NCBI GenBank assembly: GCA_002364735.1
Contig: DEZB01000069.1
Location: forward strand, 64,964-86,924
Origin: Bacteroidales bacterium UBA3143
GTDB lineage: Bacteria > Bacteroidota > Bacteroidia > Bacteroidales > Dysgonomonadaceae
Length of the DNA: 21,961 bases
Reading direction: 5' to 3'
Within the stretch, counting starts at the first letter, position 1, and each line of letters starts with the position of its first letter. The notes beneath the pieces were generated by a model. The model searched no databases and was not told where the DNA came from. It worked only from the letters and a program-made list of their open reading frames with translations. This document shows positions 14,958 through 21,563 of the stretch, one piece after another. The position numbers were made by a program, and so were the translations under genes.

Positions 14958-15900
14958 CTTCTTCTTCTTCTTTTGTTAATGCTAAAAAGCAATCTTCCAC
15001 AGTTGGGGTTATTTCGTTTATGCTAATGTTCGTATATCCTTTGTCTGAGAGATAAATGTTTAGCTCTTCTTTTGTTAGGTTATGATCTACAGTTATGTGA
15101 TGCTCGTCTCCAAAAGCAAAAGAAGTTTGCACTTGTGGGAAAGCACGAATATCAGCCAACATGGACGACAAGTTATCTCCTTTCACAGACCATAATGTTT
15201 GCTCATAATCGGCAATTACATTGGCAGGAGTGTCTATGGCTATGAACTCACCATTTCGCATGAGGGCTATTCGATCACATCGGTTTGCTTCGTCCATATA
15301 GGCAGTAGAAACTAAAATGGTCATTCCTCCTTCTTTTAGTTTCTTGAGCATGTCCCAAAATTCTTTTCTGGATACAGGATCTACACCTGTGGTTGGTTCA
15401 TCAAGAATGAGTATCTGAGGTTGGTGTATGAGTGCGCACGATAGTGCCAGCTTTTGTTTCATGCCGCCTGACAGTGCACCTGCACGTCGGGTTTTGAACG
15501 GTTCAATCTGTTGGTAGATATCTTTAATGAACTCGTAGTTCTCTTCAATAGTTGTATCAAAAACAGTTGCAAAGAACTCTAAGTTTTCTTCTACTGATAA
15601 ATCGAGATAGAGCGAAAACCTGCCTGGCATGTATCCAATAATTTTTCTAATCTCTTTGTAATCTTCTACCACATCCCAATTGCTCATTCGTGCTTCACCC
15701 GAATCTGCCAGAAGAAGGGTTGCCAGTATTCTGAATAGTGTGGTTTTGCCAGCACCATCTGGACCAATCACGCCAAAGATTTCTCCTTTAGGAACGGAAA
15801 GAGATATTCCTTTCTCCAAATCATCTTTAGTGCCAATTCCGGCATATTTGCCTGACTTTGCTGAGTGGTAGTTTTTGCGTAAGTTTTTTACTTCAATCAT
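14947..15900 (-). CDS. ABC exporter ATPase with degenerate Q- and H-loops
   Basis: A 317-residue nucleotide-binding subunit from ATG 15900 (MIEVKNLRKNYHS). An open frame runs 25 codons further upstream to a TTG, but that part is translated heptamer repeat and is not taken as coding. Seen: Walker A GPDGAGKT (46-53), a canonical signature LSGGM (143-147), and Walker B ILILDEP with Glu168. The Q-loop glutamine is Gly93 (YMPGRFSLY) and the H-loop histidine is Ala200 (STAYMDEA). A C-terminal domain (about 235-310) follows, of the kind found in the N-terminal half of YbhF. Its start lies next to the large repeat region, 606 bp from hlyD. Confidence 0.94.
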   Translation of the reverse strand: MIEVKNLRKNYHSAKSGKYAGIGTKDDLEKGISLSVPKGEIFGVIGPDGAGKTTLFRILATLLLADSGEARMSNWDVVEDYKEIRKIIGYMPGRFSLYLDLSVEENLEFFATVFDTTIEENYEFIKDIYQQIEPFKTRRAGALSGGMKQKLALSCALIHQPQILILDEPTTGVDPVSRKEFWDMLKKLKEGGMTILVSTAYMDEANRCDRIALMRNGEFIAIDTPANVIADYEQTLWSVKGDNLSSMLADIRAFPQVQTSFAFGDEHHITVDHNLTKEELNIYLSDKGYTNISINEITPTVEDCFLALTKEEEEDGK

Positions 15901-15912
15901 TGTATTATTAAA

Positions 15913-15975
15913 TTGATAGTTGACTATTGATAATTGACTATTGATAATTGACAGTTGACAGTTGACAGTTGACAA
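15913..15975 (+). repeat. Heptamer array A: nine TTGAYNR units
   Basis: Nine perfect-phase 7-bp units, TTGATAG, TTGACTA, TTGATAA, TTGACTA, TTGATAA, then TTGACAG three times and TTGACAA. TTGA is invariant. It begins 13 bp upstream of the first ATPase start codon. A reverse-complement set of the same units lies at 16482-16516. Confidence 0.85.
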
Positions 15976-16006
15976 CGTCTTGTTATTTATTCTTTGTTTA
16001 GGTATT

Positions 16007-16069
16007 AGCGATCAGCGAACAGCGATCAGCGATCAGCAATTAGCGATCAGCGAATAGCAGTGAGCATCA
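16007..16069 (+). repeat. Heptamer array B: about nine AGC-units
   Basis: In-phase 7-bp units AGCGATC, AGCGAAC, AGCGATC, AGCGATC, AGCAATT, AGCGATC, AGCGAAT, AGCAGTG and a last partial AGC. It is separated from array A by 31 bp. Its units resemble the reverse complement of those in the long array at 16244-16474 (for example AGTGAGC and AGTTAGC). Confidence 0.8.
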
Positions 16070-16243
16070 TATTTCCTTTTTTGTATTGTTCAGCTTCATA
16101 TATATTCATCTTTTTATGTTAGGCTTCCAGCCCTCTAATGCATCTCTACGACTATTTCCCTTTGGGCGTCACAGTATATCAACTTCGATTTCACATTCTT
16201 CTTTTTTGCTTAATTGAAAATTAAATTCGGAATCAGAATAACA
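16070..16243. other. Unique spacer inside the repeat region
   Basis: About 174 bp of AT-rich, non-repeated sequence between the oppositely oriented heptamer arrays. I see no open frame of note, no TAnnTTTG box on the minus strand that would serve the downstream ATPase gene, and no clear hairpin. It forms the loop of the overall inverted arrangement. Confidence 0.5.
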
Positions 16244-16474
16244 AGCTACTGCTAACTGTTCACTGCTAACTGCTGACTGCTGACTATTCACTGCTCACTA
16301 TTCACTGCTCACTGTTCACTGCTCACTATTCACTATTCACTGTTTACTGCTAACTGTTCACTGCTCACTATTCACTGCTCACTATTCACTGCTCACTATT
16401 CACTGTTCACTGCTCACTATTCACTGTTCACTGTTCACTATTCACTGTTCACTGTTCACTATTCACTGCTCACT
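16244..16474 (-). repeat. Heptamer array B': 33 in-phase units
   Basis: Thirty-three uninterrupted 7-bp units in strict register on the plus strand. They are variants of RYTCACT (ATTCACT, GCTCACT, GTTCACT), with GCTAACT and GCTGACT forms towards the left end. The last two bases (CT) are invariant, as is the A before AC or the second A. On the minus strand units read AGTGAAT, AGTGAGC, AGTTAGC, similar to array B. The left end is the more divergent, as expected if expansion happens in the middle and right. Confidence 0.9.
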
Positions 16475-16481
16475 CCTCATC

Positions 16482-16516
16482 ATTGTCAATTGTCAACTGT
16501 CCATTGTCAATTGAAT
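16482..16516 (-). repeat. Heptamer array A': five ATTGTCA-type units overlapping the hlyD 3' end
   Basis: Units ATTGTCA, ATTGTCA, ACTGTCC, ATTGTCA, ATTGAAT continue the register of array B' after one transitional unit (CCTCATC). On the minus strand they read TTGACAA or TTGACAG, the same units as array A but in opposite orientation. The hlyD stop codon (16507-16509) lies inside this array. Confidence 0.8.
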
Positions 16517-17415
16517 TTCACTTCCCCATACATCCCAATCTTCAAATAGCCATCATTTTTAACCGACACTTTCATGGCATAAACCAAGTTGGCTCTTTCA
16601 TTTTTCGTTTGAATGGTTTTGGGCGTAAACTCTGATTTATCTGAAATCCATGTTACAACTCCTTCATACATTTTTCTGCTTTCGTCATTTTGAATTCCTT
16701 GATCTACAAAAACTTGCACTTTGTTATTTAATTTGATGTTAGAAAGTTGGTCGTTGGTTACATAAACACGCAAAATCATATTATCTATATCAGCAATTTT
16801 GAACAGTGGTGTCCCCATATTAGCCAATTCTCCTTCTTCTGCATATTTGTTAAGTACGGTGCCTGTTATAGGGCTTGTGATAATTGATTTGTTTAGTCTA
16901 TCTTCAATTTGCTCAATTTGAATATCCATTGCAGAACTTTGGGCAGTAATGTTTTGACTGCTTTTTTGTAAAGTTGACTCTGAAGCAGAAAGTTGTTTTT
17001 GCAACACTTCCATTTGTCCATTTATATCGTCCAATTGTTTTTGAGTTGCAGCATTTGCCTTTATCAAATTAATGGTCCGTTGCTTTTCTCTTTCCAGTGT
17101 GCGTATTTGCTCTTTGATGGATGCTGTTTGTGTAGCAATGTTTGGTTGCTGTGCACGAACTCCTTTAATATTGGAAAGCAAGTTCATTTTCTGTAGGTAA
17201 AGTTGCGTAGTATCTATCAGTCCAACTTGCTGACCCTTCTCAAGTTGCTGTCCTTCCATAATGGATAGGTACTCTATTTTTCCAGTTGCCTCCGATGAAA
17301 CTATAATTTCAGTAGCTTCAAACGAACCCGATGCATCATAATCTCCGTCTTTGTTGGAACACGAGGCAAATAGCAATATTCCTAATCCGATATAAAATAA
17401 AAATGTAGGTTTCAT
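16507..17415 (-). CDS. HlyD/YbhG-like periplasmic adaptor lipoprotein
   Basis: A 302-residue membrane-fusion protein linking the inner-membrane permeases to the outer-membrane factor. ATG 17415 is chosen because it opens a lipoprotein signal (MKPTFLFYIGLGILLFASC, lipobox Cys19); the longer frame adds 29 residues of no value. After the first beta segment (SSEATGKIEYLSIMEGQQLEKGQQVGLID, the first half of a biotinyl-lipoyl-like fold), a coiled-coil hairpin spans about 75-175 (rich in Gln, Glu and Lys). Then come the second lipoyl half (TSPITGTVLNKYAEEGELANMGTPLFKIADI) and a beta-barrel domain. Its last codons and stop fall in a heptamer repeat. The gap to the tolC-like gene is 197 bp. Confidence 0.93.
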   Translation of the reverse strand: MKPTFLFYIGLGILLFASCSNKDGDYDASGSFEATEIIVSSEATGKIEYLSIMEGQQLEKGQQVGLIDTTQLYLQKMNLLSNIKGVRAQQPNIATQTASIKEQIRTLEREKQRTINLIKANAATQKQLDDINGQMEVLQKQLSASESTLQKSSQNITAQSSAMDIQIEQIEDRLNKSIITSPITGTVLNKYAEEGELANMGTPLFKIADIDNMILRVYVTNDQLSNIKLNNKVQVFVDQGIQNDESRKMYEGVVTWISDKSEFTPKTIQTKNERANLVYAMKVSVKNDGYLKIGMYGEVKFN

Positions 17416-17503
17416 ATTCTTTAATTGTTTGTTAGTTAGTGTCTGTTTTAAAATCCGAACTTTGTATCTTTGATAAGAAAAGGGCAAAGACAAGGCTTTC
17501 AAA

Positions 17504-17552
17504 GTTTTTGAAATTAAGGAGTTTACTCTTAGTAAATGACTGTTTCAAAAAC
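17504..17552. repeat. Nested inverted repeat between tolC-like gene and hlyD
   Basis: GTTTTTGAAA (17504-17513) pairs perfectly with TTTCAAAAAC (17543-17552). Inside, TTTACT (17522-17527) pairs with AGTAAA (17531-17536) around a CTT loop, with an 8/6-nt internal loop. The hairpin is in the 197-bp operon gap and may process or attenuate the transcript, or be a repeat-element relic. The phrase TGAGCCTGTCGAA (17571-17583), widespread as an intergenic repeat in Bacteroidota, lies close by. Confidence 0.5.
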
Positions 17553-17612
17553 GAGGGTAACGTGATATATTGAGCCTGTCGAAATGCAGTATTTGCACTT
17601 TTATTGCTAAAA

Positions 17613-18875
17613 TTAGTTAGTGGTGTTCTTGAGTGTATATATCGAATTAATATGCTGTATTTCATGCAATAGCTTAGCTTGCTTGGCCATCTCCAATGCT
17701 GTTAATTCTTTAAGCATATCGGATACAGTCATTGCTCCATTTTCAACTTTTGCTTCAGCTGCATCTTTAATTTCTTGTTGCAATCGTATTATTTCATTGT
17801 CATCTATCATCGTTTTTCTATACTTTTCTATTTCGTTTTGTTGTTGCGAAATCTGCATATCCAAATTGTAGATAAAAGTATTGCGCTGCGTATCGATGCT
17901 CAGTTTTTTTAATTCATTGGTCTTGACGCTATTTTTGAGCGTGTATAAGTTTCCAAAATTCCAGGAGAGCTTAACTCCACCTAAAAAGAAAGCATCGAAT
18001 TCATTTTGTAGCATATTCAATCCGGGTTTGCCGTAGCCACCTTGCACAAAAGCTCCAATGGCAGGCATGATGTCAGATTTAAGTGATTTTGTTTGTGCAT
18101 CAATAGTTGCTTGTTGTGCCGAAAATAGTTCTAACTCTGGTCTATTAATAGTTACAAGTGAATTGTTATTTGAAACCGATGGTTTTACAAACTCCGTTTC
18201 TTTGCTTAACTCTTCACCCACCAAAATAGAAAGCATTTGCAAATAAGCCGTTTGTGCCGACTCCATTTGAATGCGTTGTTGACCCGCTTTAAGCATCTCT
18301 ATTTTCACAGCACTCAAATCGGCCTGATTTGCAATGCCATTTTCAACATAGCTCTCAACTTTGTTGTGATTGCGTTGCAACTCCTCTTCCAAAACAACTT
18401 GCTGTTTGAGTTGTTCTTGCATTAGCAAAATGCCAAAGTAGAGGCCATTAACTCTTTCTCGAAGCGAATAGAGTTCTGTTTCCAATGCTTTTTCTTCTAC
18501 TGCGGCTCCTGCTTTAATCATCTCTTTTTTAGCAGCTATTTTTCCCCCGTCCCATATAATCTGATTTGCTTGTGCTACTACTTGATATTGATCTTTATCA
18601 GGAACAGGTATTTCCAGTCCTGGCATATCAAGTGGTATTGTAATCACATCAGACTGATAGGTTGCTTTGGCTTCCAATGAAAATTGGGGCAAGTAAGCTT
18701 TGTTGGCATTGGCCAAGGTGTAGTTTTTGCTCTGTTCTATGATAGAATACCTCGAAATAGCTGGATAGTTGTCTCTTGCCATATTTTGACATTCATCTAA
18801 CGTAACTATTTGAGCTTTAGCTCCCATTAGAAATGAGAAGAGCATTACAAAGATTAAAAGAACTCTCGGTTTCAT
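17613..18875 (-). CDS. TolC-family outer-membrane efflux protein
   Basis: A 420-residue outer-membrane factor. The signal peptide (about 1-21, cleavage near AKA-Q) is followed by the family opening LDECQNMARDNYPAISRYSI. Two OEP repeats follow, each with a long helical hairpin: the first about 25-215, the second about 220-410, with Gln/Glu/Lys-rich helices such as DMQISQQQNEIEKYRKTM and the strand segments SLEAKATYQSD and GAFVQGGYGKPGLN. The protein would form the trimeric exit duct for the exporter encoded downstream. It begins 7 bp after the tetR stop, so it is co-transcribed with the repressor gene. The length is within the usual 400-480 range. Confidence 0.95.
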   Translation of the reverse strand: MKPRVLLIFVMLFSFLMGAKAQIVTLDECQNMARDNYPAISRYSIIEQSKNYTLANANKAYLPQFSLEAKATYQSDVITIPLDMPGLEIPVPDKDQYQVVAQANQIIWDGGKIAAKKEMIKAGAAVEEKALETELYSLRERVNGLYFGILLMQEQLKQQVVLEEELQRNHNKVESYVENGIANQADLSAVKIEMLKAGQQRIQMESAQTAYLQMLSILVGEELSKETEFVKPSVSNNNSLVTINRPELELFSAQQATIDAQTKSLKSDIMPAIGAFVQGGYGKPGLNMLQNEFDAFFLGGVKLSWNFGNLYTLKNSVKTNELKKLSIDTQRNTFIYNLDMQISQQQNEIEKYRKTMIDDNEIIRLQQEIKDAAEAKVENGAMTVSDMLKELTALEMAKQAKLLHEIQHINSIYTLKNTTN

Positions 18876-18882
18876 AGATATA

Positions 18883-19467
18883 TTATTTTAATGTGTTCAT
18901 TACCCAAGTGGGGATATGTTGTTTTCTGTCCATAACGAAGTTGGTAAACTGCTCTTCTTTTACTAAACCTGATGATACAAACAACGGTTTGGATATAAAA
19001 GGAAACATAGTCATGCTCACTACATTCATAATAAAATTGAGGGTTGAAATAGTGAAGCCTCTTTCTTTTAATTGATTTTCGATGATTGGTTGAGATAGCA
19101 TTTGTGCATTTCTTTTTACTTTCTCTAAAATGAATTCATTTGTCTTCAACTCACTCAAAACAAAAAAGGGTAGGTCTTCATTTGCTAAAAGCAAATTGGT
19201 GTAATTTGTAACTAATGTCTCTATTTTCTCTTCTAATGTTATGTTAGGATCAGATAAAATAGGACCAATCATTCCAAAGAGTTCGTCAAACTTTTCTTCA
19301 ATAATTATTCTGAATAAGTTTTTCTTGCTTCTAAAGTAGTAATTCAATAGTGCCAAGTTTATACCAGCTTCTTCCGCTATGTCTCTTGTGCGTGTAGCAC
19401 TAAAACCCTTCTGTGTGAATATAGAACGAGCTGCATTAATAATTTTTTCTTCTGTTGTTATTTCCAT
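18883..19467 (-). CDS. TetR-family repressor (CecR-like) of the exporter operon
   Basis: A 194-residue regulator. ATG 19467 (MEITTEEKIINAARSIF) is chosen: the longer frame starting at 19497 would translate the -7 promoter box itself. The N-terminal DNA-binding domain (about 5-50) shows the family pattern FTQKGFSATRTRDIAEEAGINLALLNYYFRSKKNLF, followed by an all-helical ligand-binding domain (about 60-194). As first gene of the tolC-hlyD-ATPase-permease set it is expected to repress its own operon and release on binding a substrate of the pump, like CecR upstream of ybhGFSR in E. coli. A 34-bp palindrome in its promoter (19502-19535) is the likely operator. Confidence 0.95.
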   Translation of the reverse strand: MEITTEEKIINAARSIFTQKGFSATRTRDIAEEAGINLALLNYYFRSKKNLFRIIIEEKFDELFGMIGPILSDPNITLEEKIETLVTNYTNLLLANEDLPFFVLSELKTNEFILEKVKRNAQMLSQPIIENQLKERGFTISTLNFIMNVVSMTMFPFISKPLFVSSGLVKEEQFTNFVMDRKQHIPTWVMNTLK

Positions 19468-19486
19468 TTCATTAATTTTTGGACTG

Positions 19487-19519
19487 CAAATATACAATTA
19501 TCTTTTTGATTTAAACAAA
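19487..19519 (-). promoter_or_regulatory. Promoter of the tetR-exporter operon
   Basis: On the minus strand TTTG (plus-strand 19516-19519) and TATATTTG (plus-strand 19487-19494) are spaced by 21 bp, matching the Bacteroidota -33/-7 pattern. The -7 box ends 19 bp before the ATG at 19467, giving a leader of roughly 12-15 nt. Confidence 0.65.
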
Positions 19520-19535
19520 TGATTAAAACAAAAAG
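19502..19535. promoter_or_regulatory. Candidate TetR operator palindrome
   Basis: Two 15-bp arms (19502-19516 and 19521-19535) around a 4-bp centre match at 13 of 15 positions, including perfect outer CTTTTTG/CAAAAAG. The centre coincides with the -33 element of the tetR promoter, so a bound repressor would block polymerase. TetR-family operators are commonly palindromes of 15-35 bp overlapping their own promoter. AT-richness raises the chance of spurious pairing. Confidence 0.55.
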
Positions 19536-19582
19536 TTTAATTCTTTATTGTTAAAAGACATTATTGCATATCAGATTCCAAA

Positions 19583-19612
19583 TTGTAATGCCAGAATAAT
19601 TCTCTATTTTTG
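19583..19612 (+). promoter_or_regulatory. Promoter of lipB with almost no leader
   Basis: TTG (19583-19585) and TATTTTTG (19605-19612) are spaced by 19 bp, a good -33/-7 match. The -7 box ends only 5 bp before the lipB ATG at 19618, so transcription should begin at or within a few bases of the start codon. Confidence 0.6.
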
Positions 19613-19617
19613 TAGCT

Positions 19618-20283
19618 ATGCAAAAAATAATTACCGAAGATTTAGGCCTGATATCATATGCTGAAGCATGGGAATATCAACAAAAGCTTTTTGATGAAGC
19701 CCTCACAAAGAAAATTGCTGGAGAAGAAGTTCAGAATAAATTACTTTTTTGTGAACATCCACACGTTATAACGCTTGGCAAGAGTGGTCACGAGAACAAT
19801 CTATTGTTGACAAAGGAAAAACTGATAGAAAAAGGAGTTGAGTATTTCCATATTGATAGAGGTGGCGACATCACCTATCATGGACCTGGACAACTGGTGG
19901 TATATCCCATTTTTGACTTAAATTCTTTCGATATTGGTTTGAAAAAATATATTCATCGCTTAGAAAAAGTAATTATTCAATTGTTGGCAGAACATGGCAT
20001 TCATTCGGAACGAATGGAGAAAGGCACAGGTGTTTGGCTGGATTTGGATGGGCCAAATGCACGCAAAATTTGTGCCATCGGAGTACGCAGTAGTCGATTT
20101 GTAACCATGCACGGTTTGGCATTGAACGTTAACACCGATTTGTCTTATTTCTCATTGATGAATCCATGCGGATTTATTGAGAAAGGTGTTACTTCCATCG
20201 AAAAAGAGTTAACCAATGGCTCAATAGATATGGATACAATTAAAAACAGAGTAAACGAACTGTTCATCGAAATTTTCAATTAA
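19618..20283 (+). CDS. lipB: Lipoyl(octanoyl) transferase
   Basis: A 221-residue cytoplasmic enzyme that transfers the octanoyl group from acyl carrier protein to lipoyl domains, the first step of lipoate synthesis. Motifs: EHPHVITLGKSG (46-57), the RGGDITYHGPGQLVVYPI block (81-98), KICAIG with the catalytic Lys150, and NPCG with the acyl-carrying Cys184. ATG 19618 gives the normal family N-terminus (EDLGLISYAEAWEYQ), so the start is trusted although the promoter is only 5 bp upstream. The DUF3472 gene begins 8 bp downstream and is probably co-transcribed. lipA is not in the window. Confidence 0.97.
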   Translation: MQKIITEDLGLISYAEAWEYQQKLFDEALTKKIAGEEVQNKLLFCEHPHVITLGKSGHENNLLLTKEKLIEKGVEYFHIDRGGDITYHGPGQLVVYPIFDLNSFDIGLKKYIHRLEKVIIQLLAEHGIHSERMEKGTGVWLDLDGPNARKICAIGVRSSRFVTMHGLALNVNTDLSYFSLMNPCGFIEKGVTSIEKELTNGSIDMDTIKNRVNELFIEIFN

Positions 20284-20291
20284 AAAAGGAT

Positions 20292-21563
20292 ATGCGTAAA
20301 TTTCTAAATCTTGTGGCATGGCTATGTGTGTCTGTGTCAGCTGCTTTTGCTCAAAACACAAAGCACACAGTAAACTTAAGTGGAAACAGCTATGTAGTAT
20401 ATGGCACTGATGGTGCACAAATTTCGAATAATGGTTTGACTGAGTGGACTGGTGAAAAATCAAAGATTAATACGTATATCTATTTTTCAAAACCTCAAAC
20501 AGTTTCAATCACGCTGAAAGGAAAATTAGACAAAGGTGATTCAAAAATAAAATTTACAGCTAATGGGAGTAGCAATATAGTTGAACTGAAAGAAGGAAAC
20601 TTTGAAAAAAGGGTAGGGAGCATTGTTGTGAAACAAGCAGGCTATATACCGCTATCATTAAAAGGAATAAGCAAAACAGGCCATCAATTCGCTCAGGTGG
20701 AATCATTTGTTATTGAGTCGGAAGATGATAAAATGGTGTATGTGCACGATTTTTCGGATTATTGGGGCAGAAGAGGTCCATCGGTACATTTAAATTATGA
20801 GATGCCGGACGACACCATCGAATGGTTTTACAATGAAGTGACTGTTCCTCTGAACAATGATGTGCTTGCGAGTTACTATATGGCCAATGGGTTTAGTGGA
20901 GGTTATTTCGGCATGCAAGTTAATTCGCCAAGCGAACGACGGGTGCTTTTCTCTGTGTGGAGTCCATTTGAGACACAAGATCCGAAATTAATACCTGATA
21001 GTTTGAAAATTAAGATGTTGCGAAGAGGCGAAAATGTTCACATTGGGGAGTTTGGGAATGAAGGTTCTGGTGGGCAAAGCTATCTTAGGTATAACTGGAA
21101 AGCGGGAAACACGTATAAGTTTTTGACTCAAATAAAACCAACTGGAGAAGGAAATACTGTTTACACTTCCTATTTTTATGCTACTGATGAAAACAAGTGG
21201 TTATTAATTGCCAGTTTCTTACGACCACAAACAGATACATACTACAAACGAGCACACTCGTTTTTAGAGAACTTTAGCCCTAATCAAGGTTATATTACAC
21301 GCAAAGTCTTTTTTGGCAATCAGTGGTACAGAAGCAAAAGCGGAAAGTGGATAGCAGGCAGTGTATGTTCGTTTTCGCATGACGCCACCGCTAAGGCTGG
21401 TGTAAGAATTGATTACAAAGGTGGTTACGATGCTAAAGAAAATAAATTTTTCTTGCAAAATTGTGGTTTCTTTAGTGATTCAACTCCTTTTGGAGAAAGA
21501 TTCATATTAGAACCTTCACTTATACCTCCTCAGATAGATTTCAAGCAGTTGGAGAATTTATAA
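20292..21563 (+). CDS. Secreted DUF5077/DUF3472 domain protein
   Basis: A 423-residue exported protein with a signal peptide (about 1-20, cleavage after AFA). Residues about 25-145 look like the DUF5077 beta-sandwich that often precedes DUF3472. Residues about 155-345 carry the DUF3472 pattern: GPSVHLNYEMP, FYNEVTVP, YYMANGFSGGYFGMQVNS, ERRVLFSVWSP, GGQSYLRYNWKAGNTYKFL, and a closing FFGNQWYRSKSGKWI. The family is secreted, probably carbohydrate-related by its usual neighbourhood, but has no proven activity that I know. It starts 8 bp after lipB, a pairing with no obvious functional sense. Its last 23 bp overlap the convergent gene at the right edge. Confidence 0.88.
   Translation: MRKFLNLVAWLCVSVSAAFAQNTKHTVNLSGNSYVVYGTDGAQISNNGLTEWTGEKSKINTYIYFSKPQTVSITLKGKLDKGDSKIKFTANGSSNIVELKEGNFEKRVGSIVVKQAGYIPLSLKGISKTGHQFAQVESFVIESEDDKMVYVHDFSDYWGRRGPSVHLNYEMPDDTIEWFYNEVTVPLNNDVLASYYMANGFSGGYFGMQVNSPSERRVLFSVWSPFETQDPKLIPDSLKIKMLRRGENVHIGEFGNEGSGGQSYLRYNWKAGNTYKFLTQIKPTGEGNTVYTSYFYATDENKWLLIASFLRPQTDTYYKRAHSFLENFSPNQGYITRKVFFGNQWYRSKSGKWIAGSVCSFSHDATAKAGVRIDYKGGYDAKENKFFLQNCGFFSDSTPFGERFILEPSLIPPQIDFKQLENL

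Noticed and set aside
14309..14979. Several plus-strand open frames opposite the second ATPase gene
   Set aside because: They are antisense shadows of a clear ABC ATPase and show no independent motifs.
15901..15975. N-terminal extension of the first ATPase (25 codons from a TTG)
   Set aside because: It is translated heptamer repeat; the family N-terminus begins at MIEVKNL (ATG 15900).
16244..16474. CRISPR array
   Set aside because: Units are 7 bp and contiguous with no spacers; this is a simple tandem repeat.
17416..17502. N-terminal extension of the hlyD-like protein
   Set aside because: It would bury the lipoprotein signal peptide that begins at ATG 17415.
19468..19497. N-terminal extension of the TetR-like regulator
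   Set aside because: These codons coincide with the -7 promoter box; the family start is MEITTEE.
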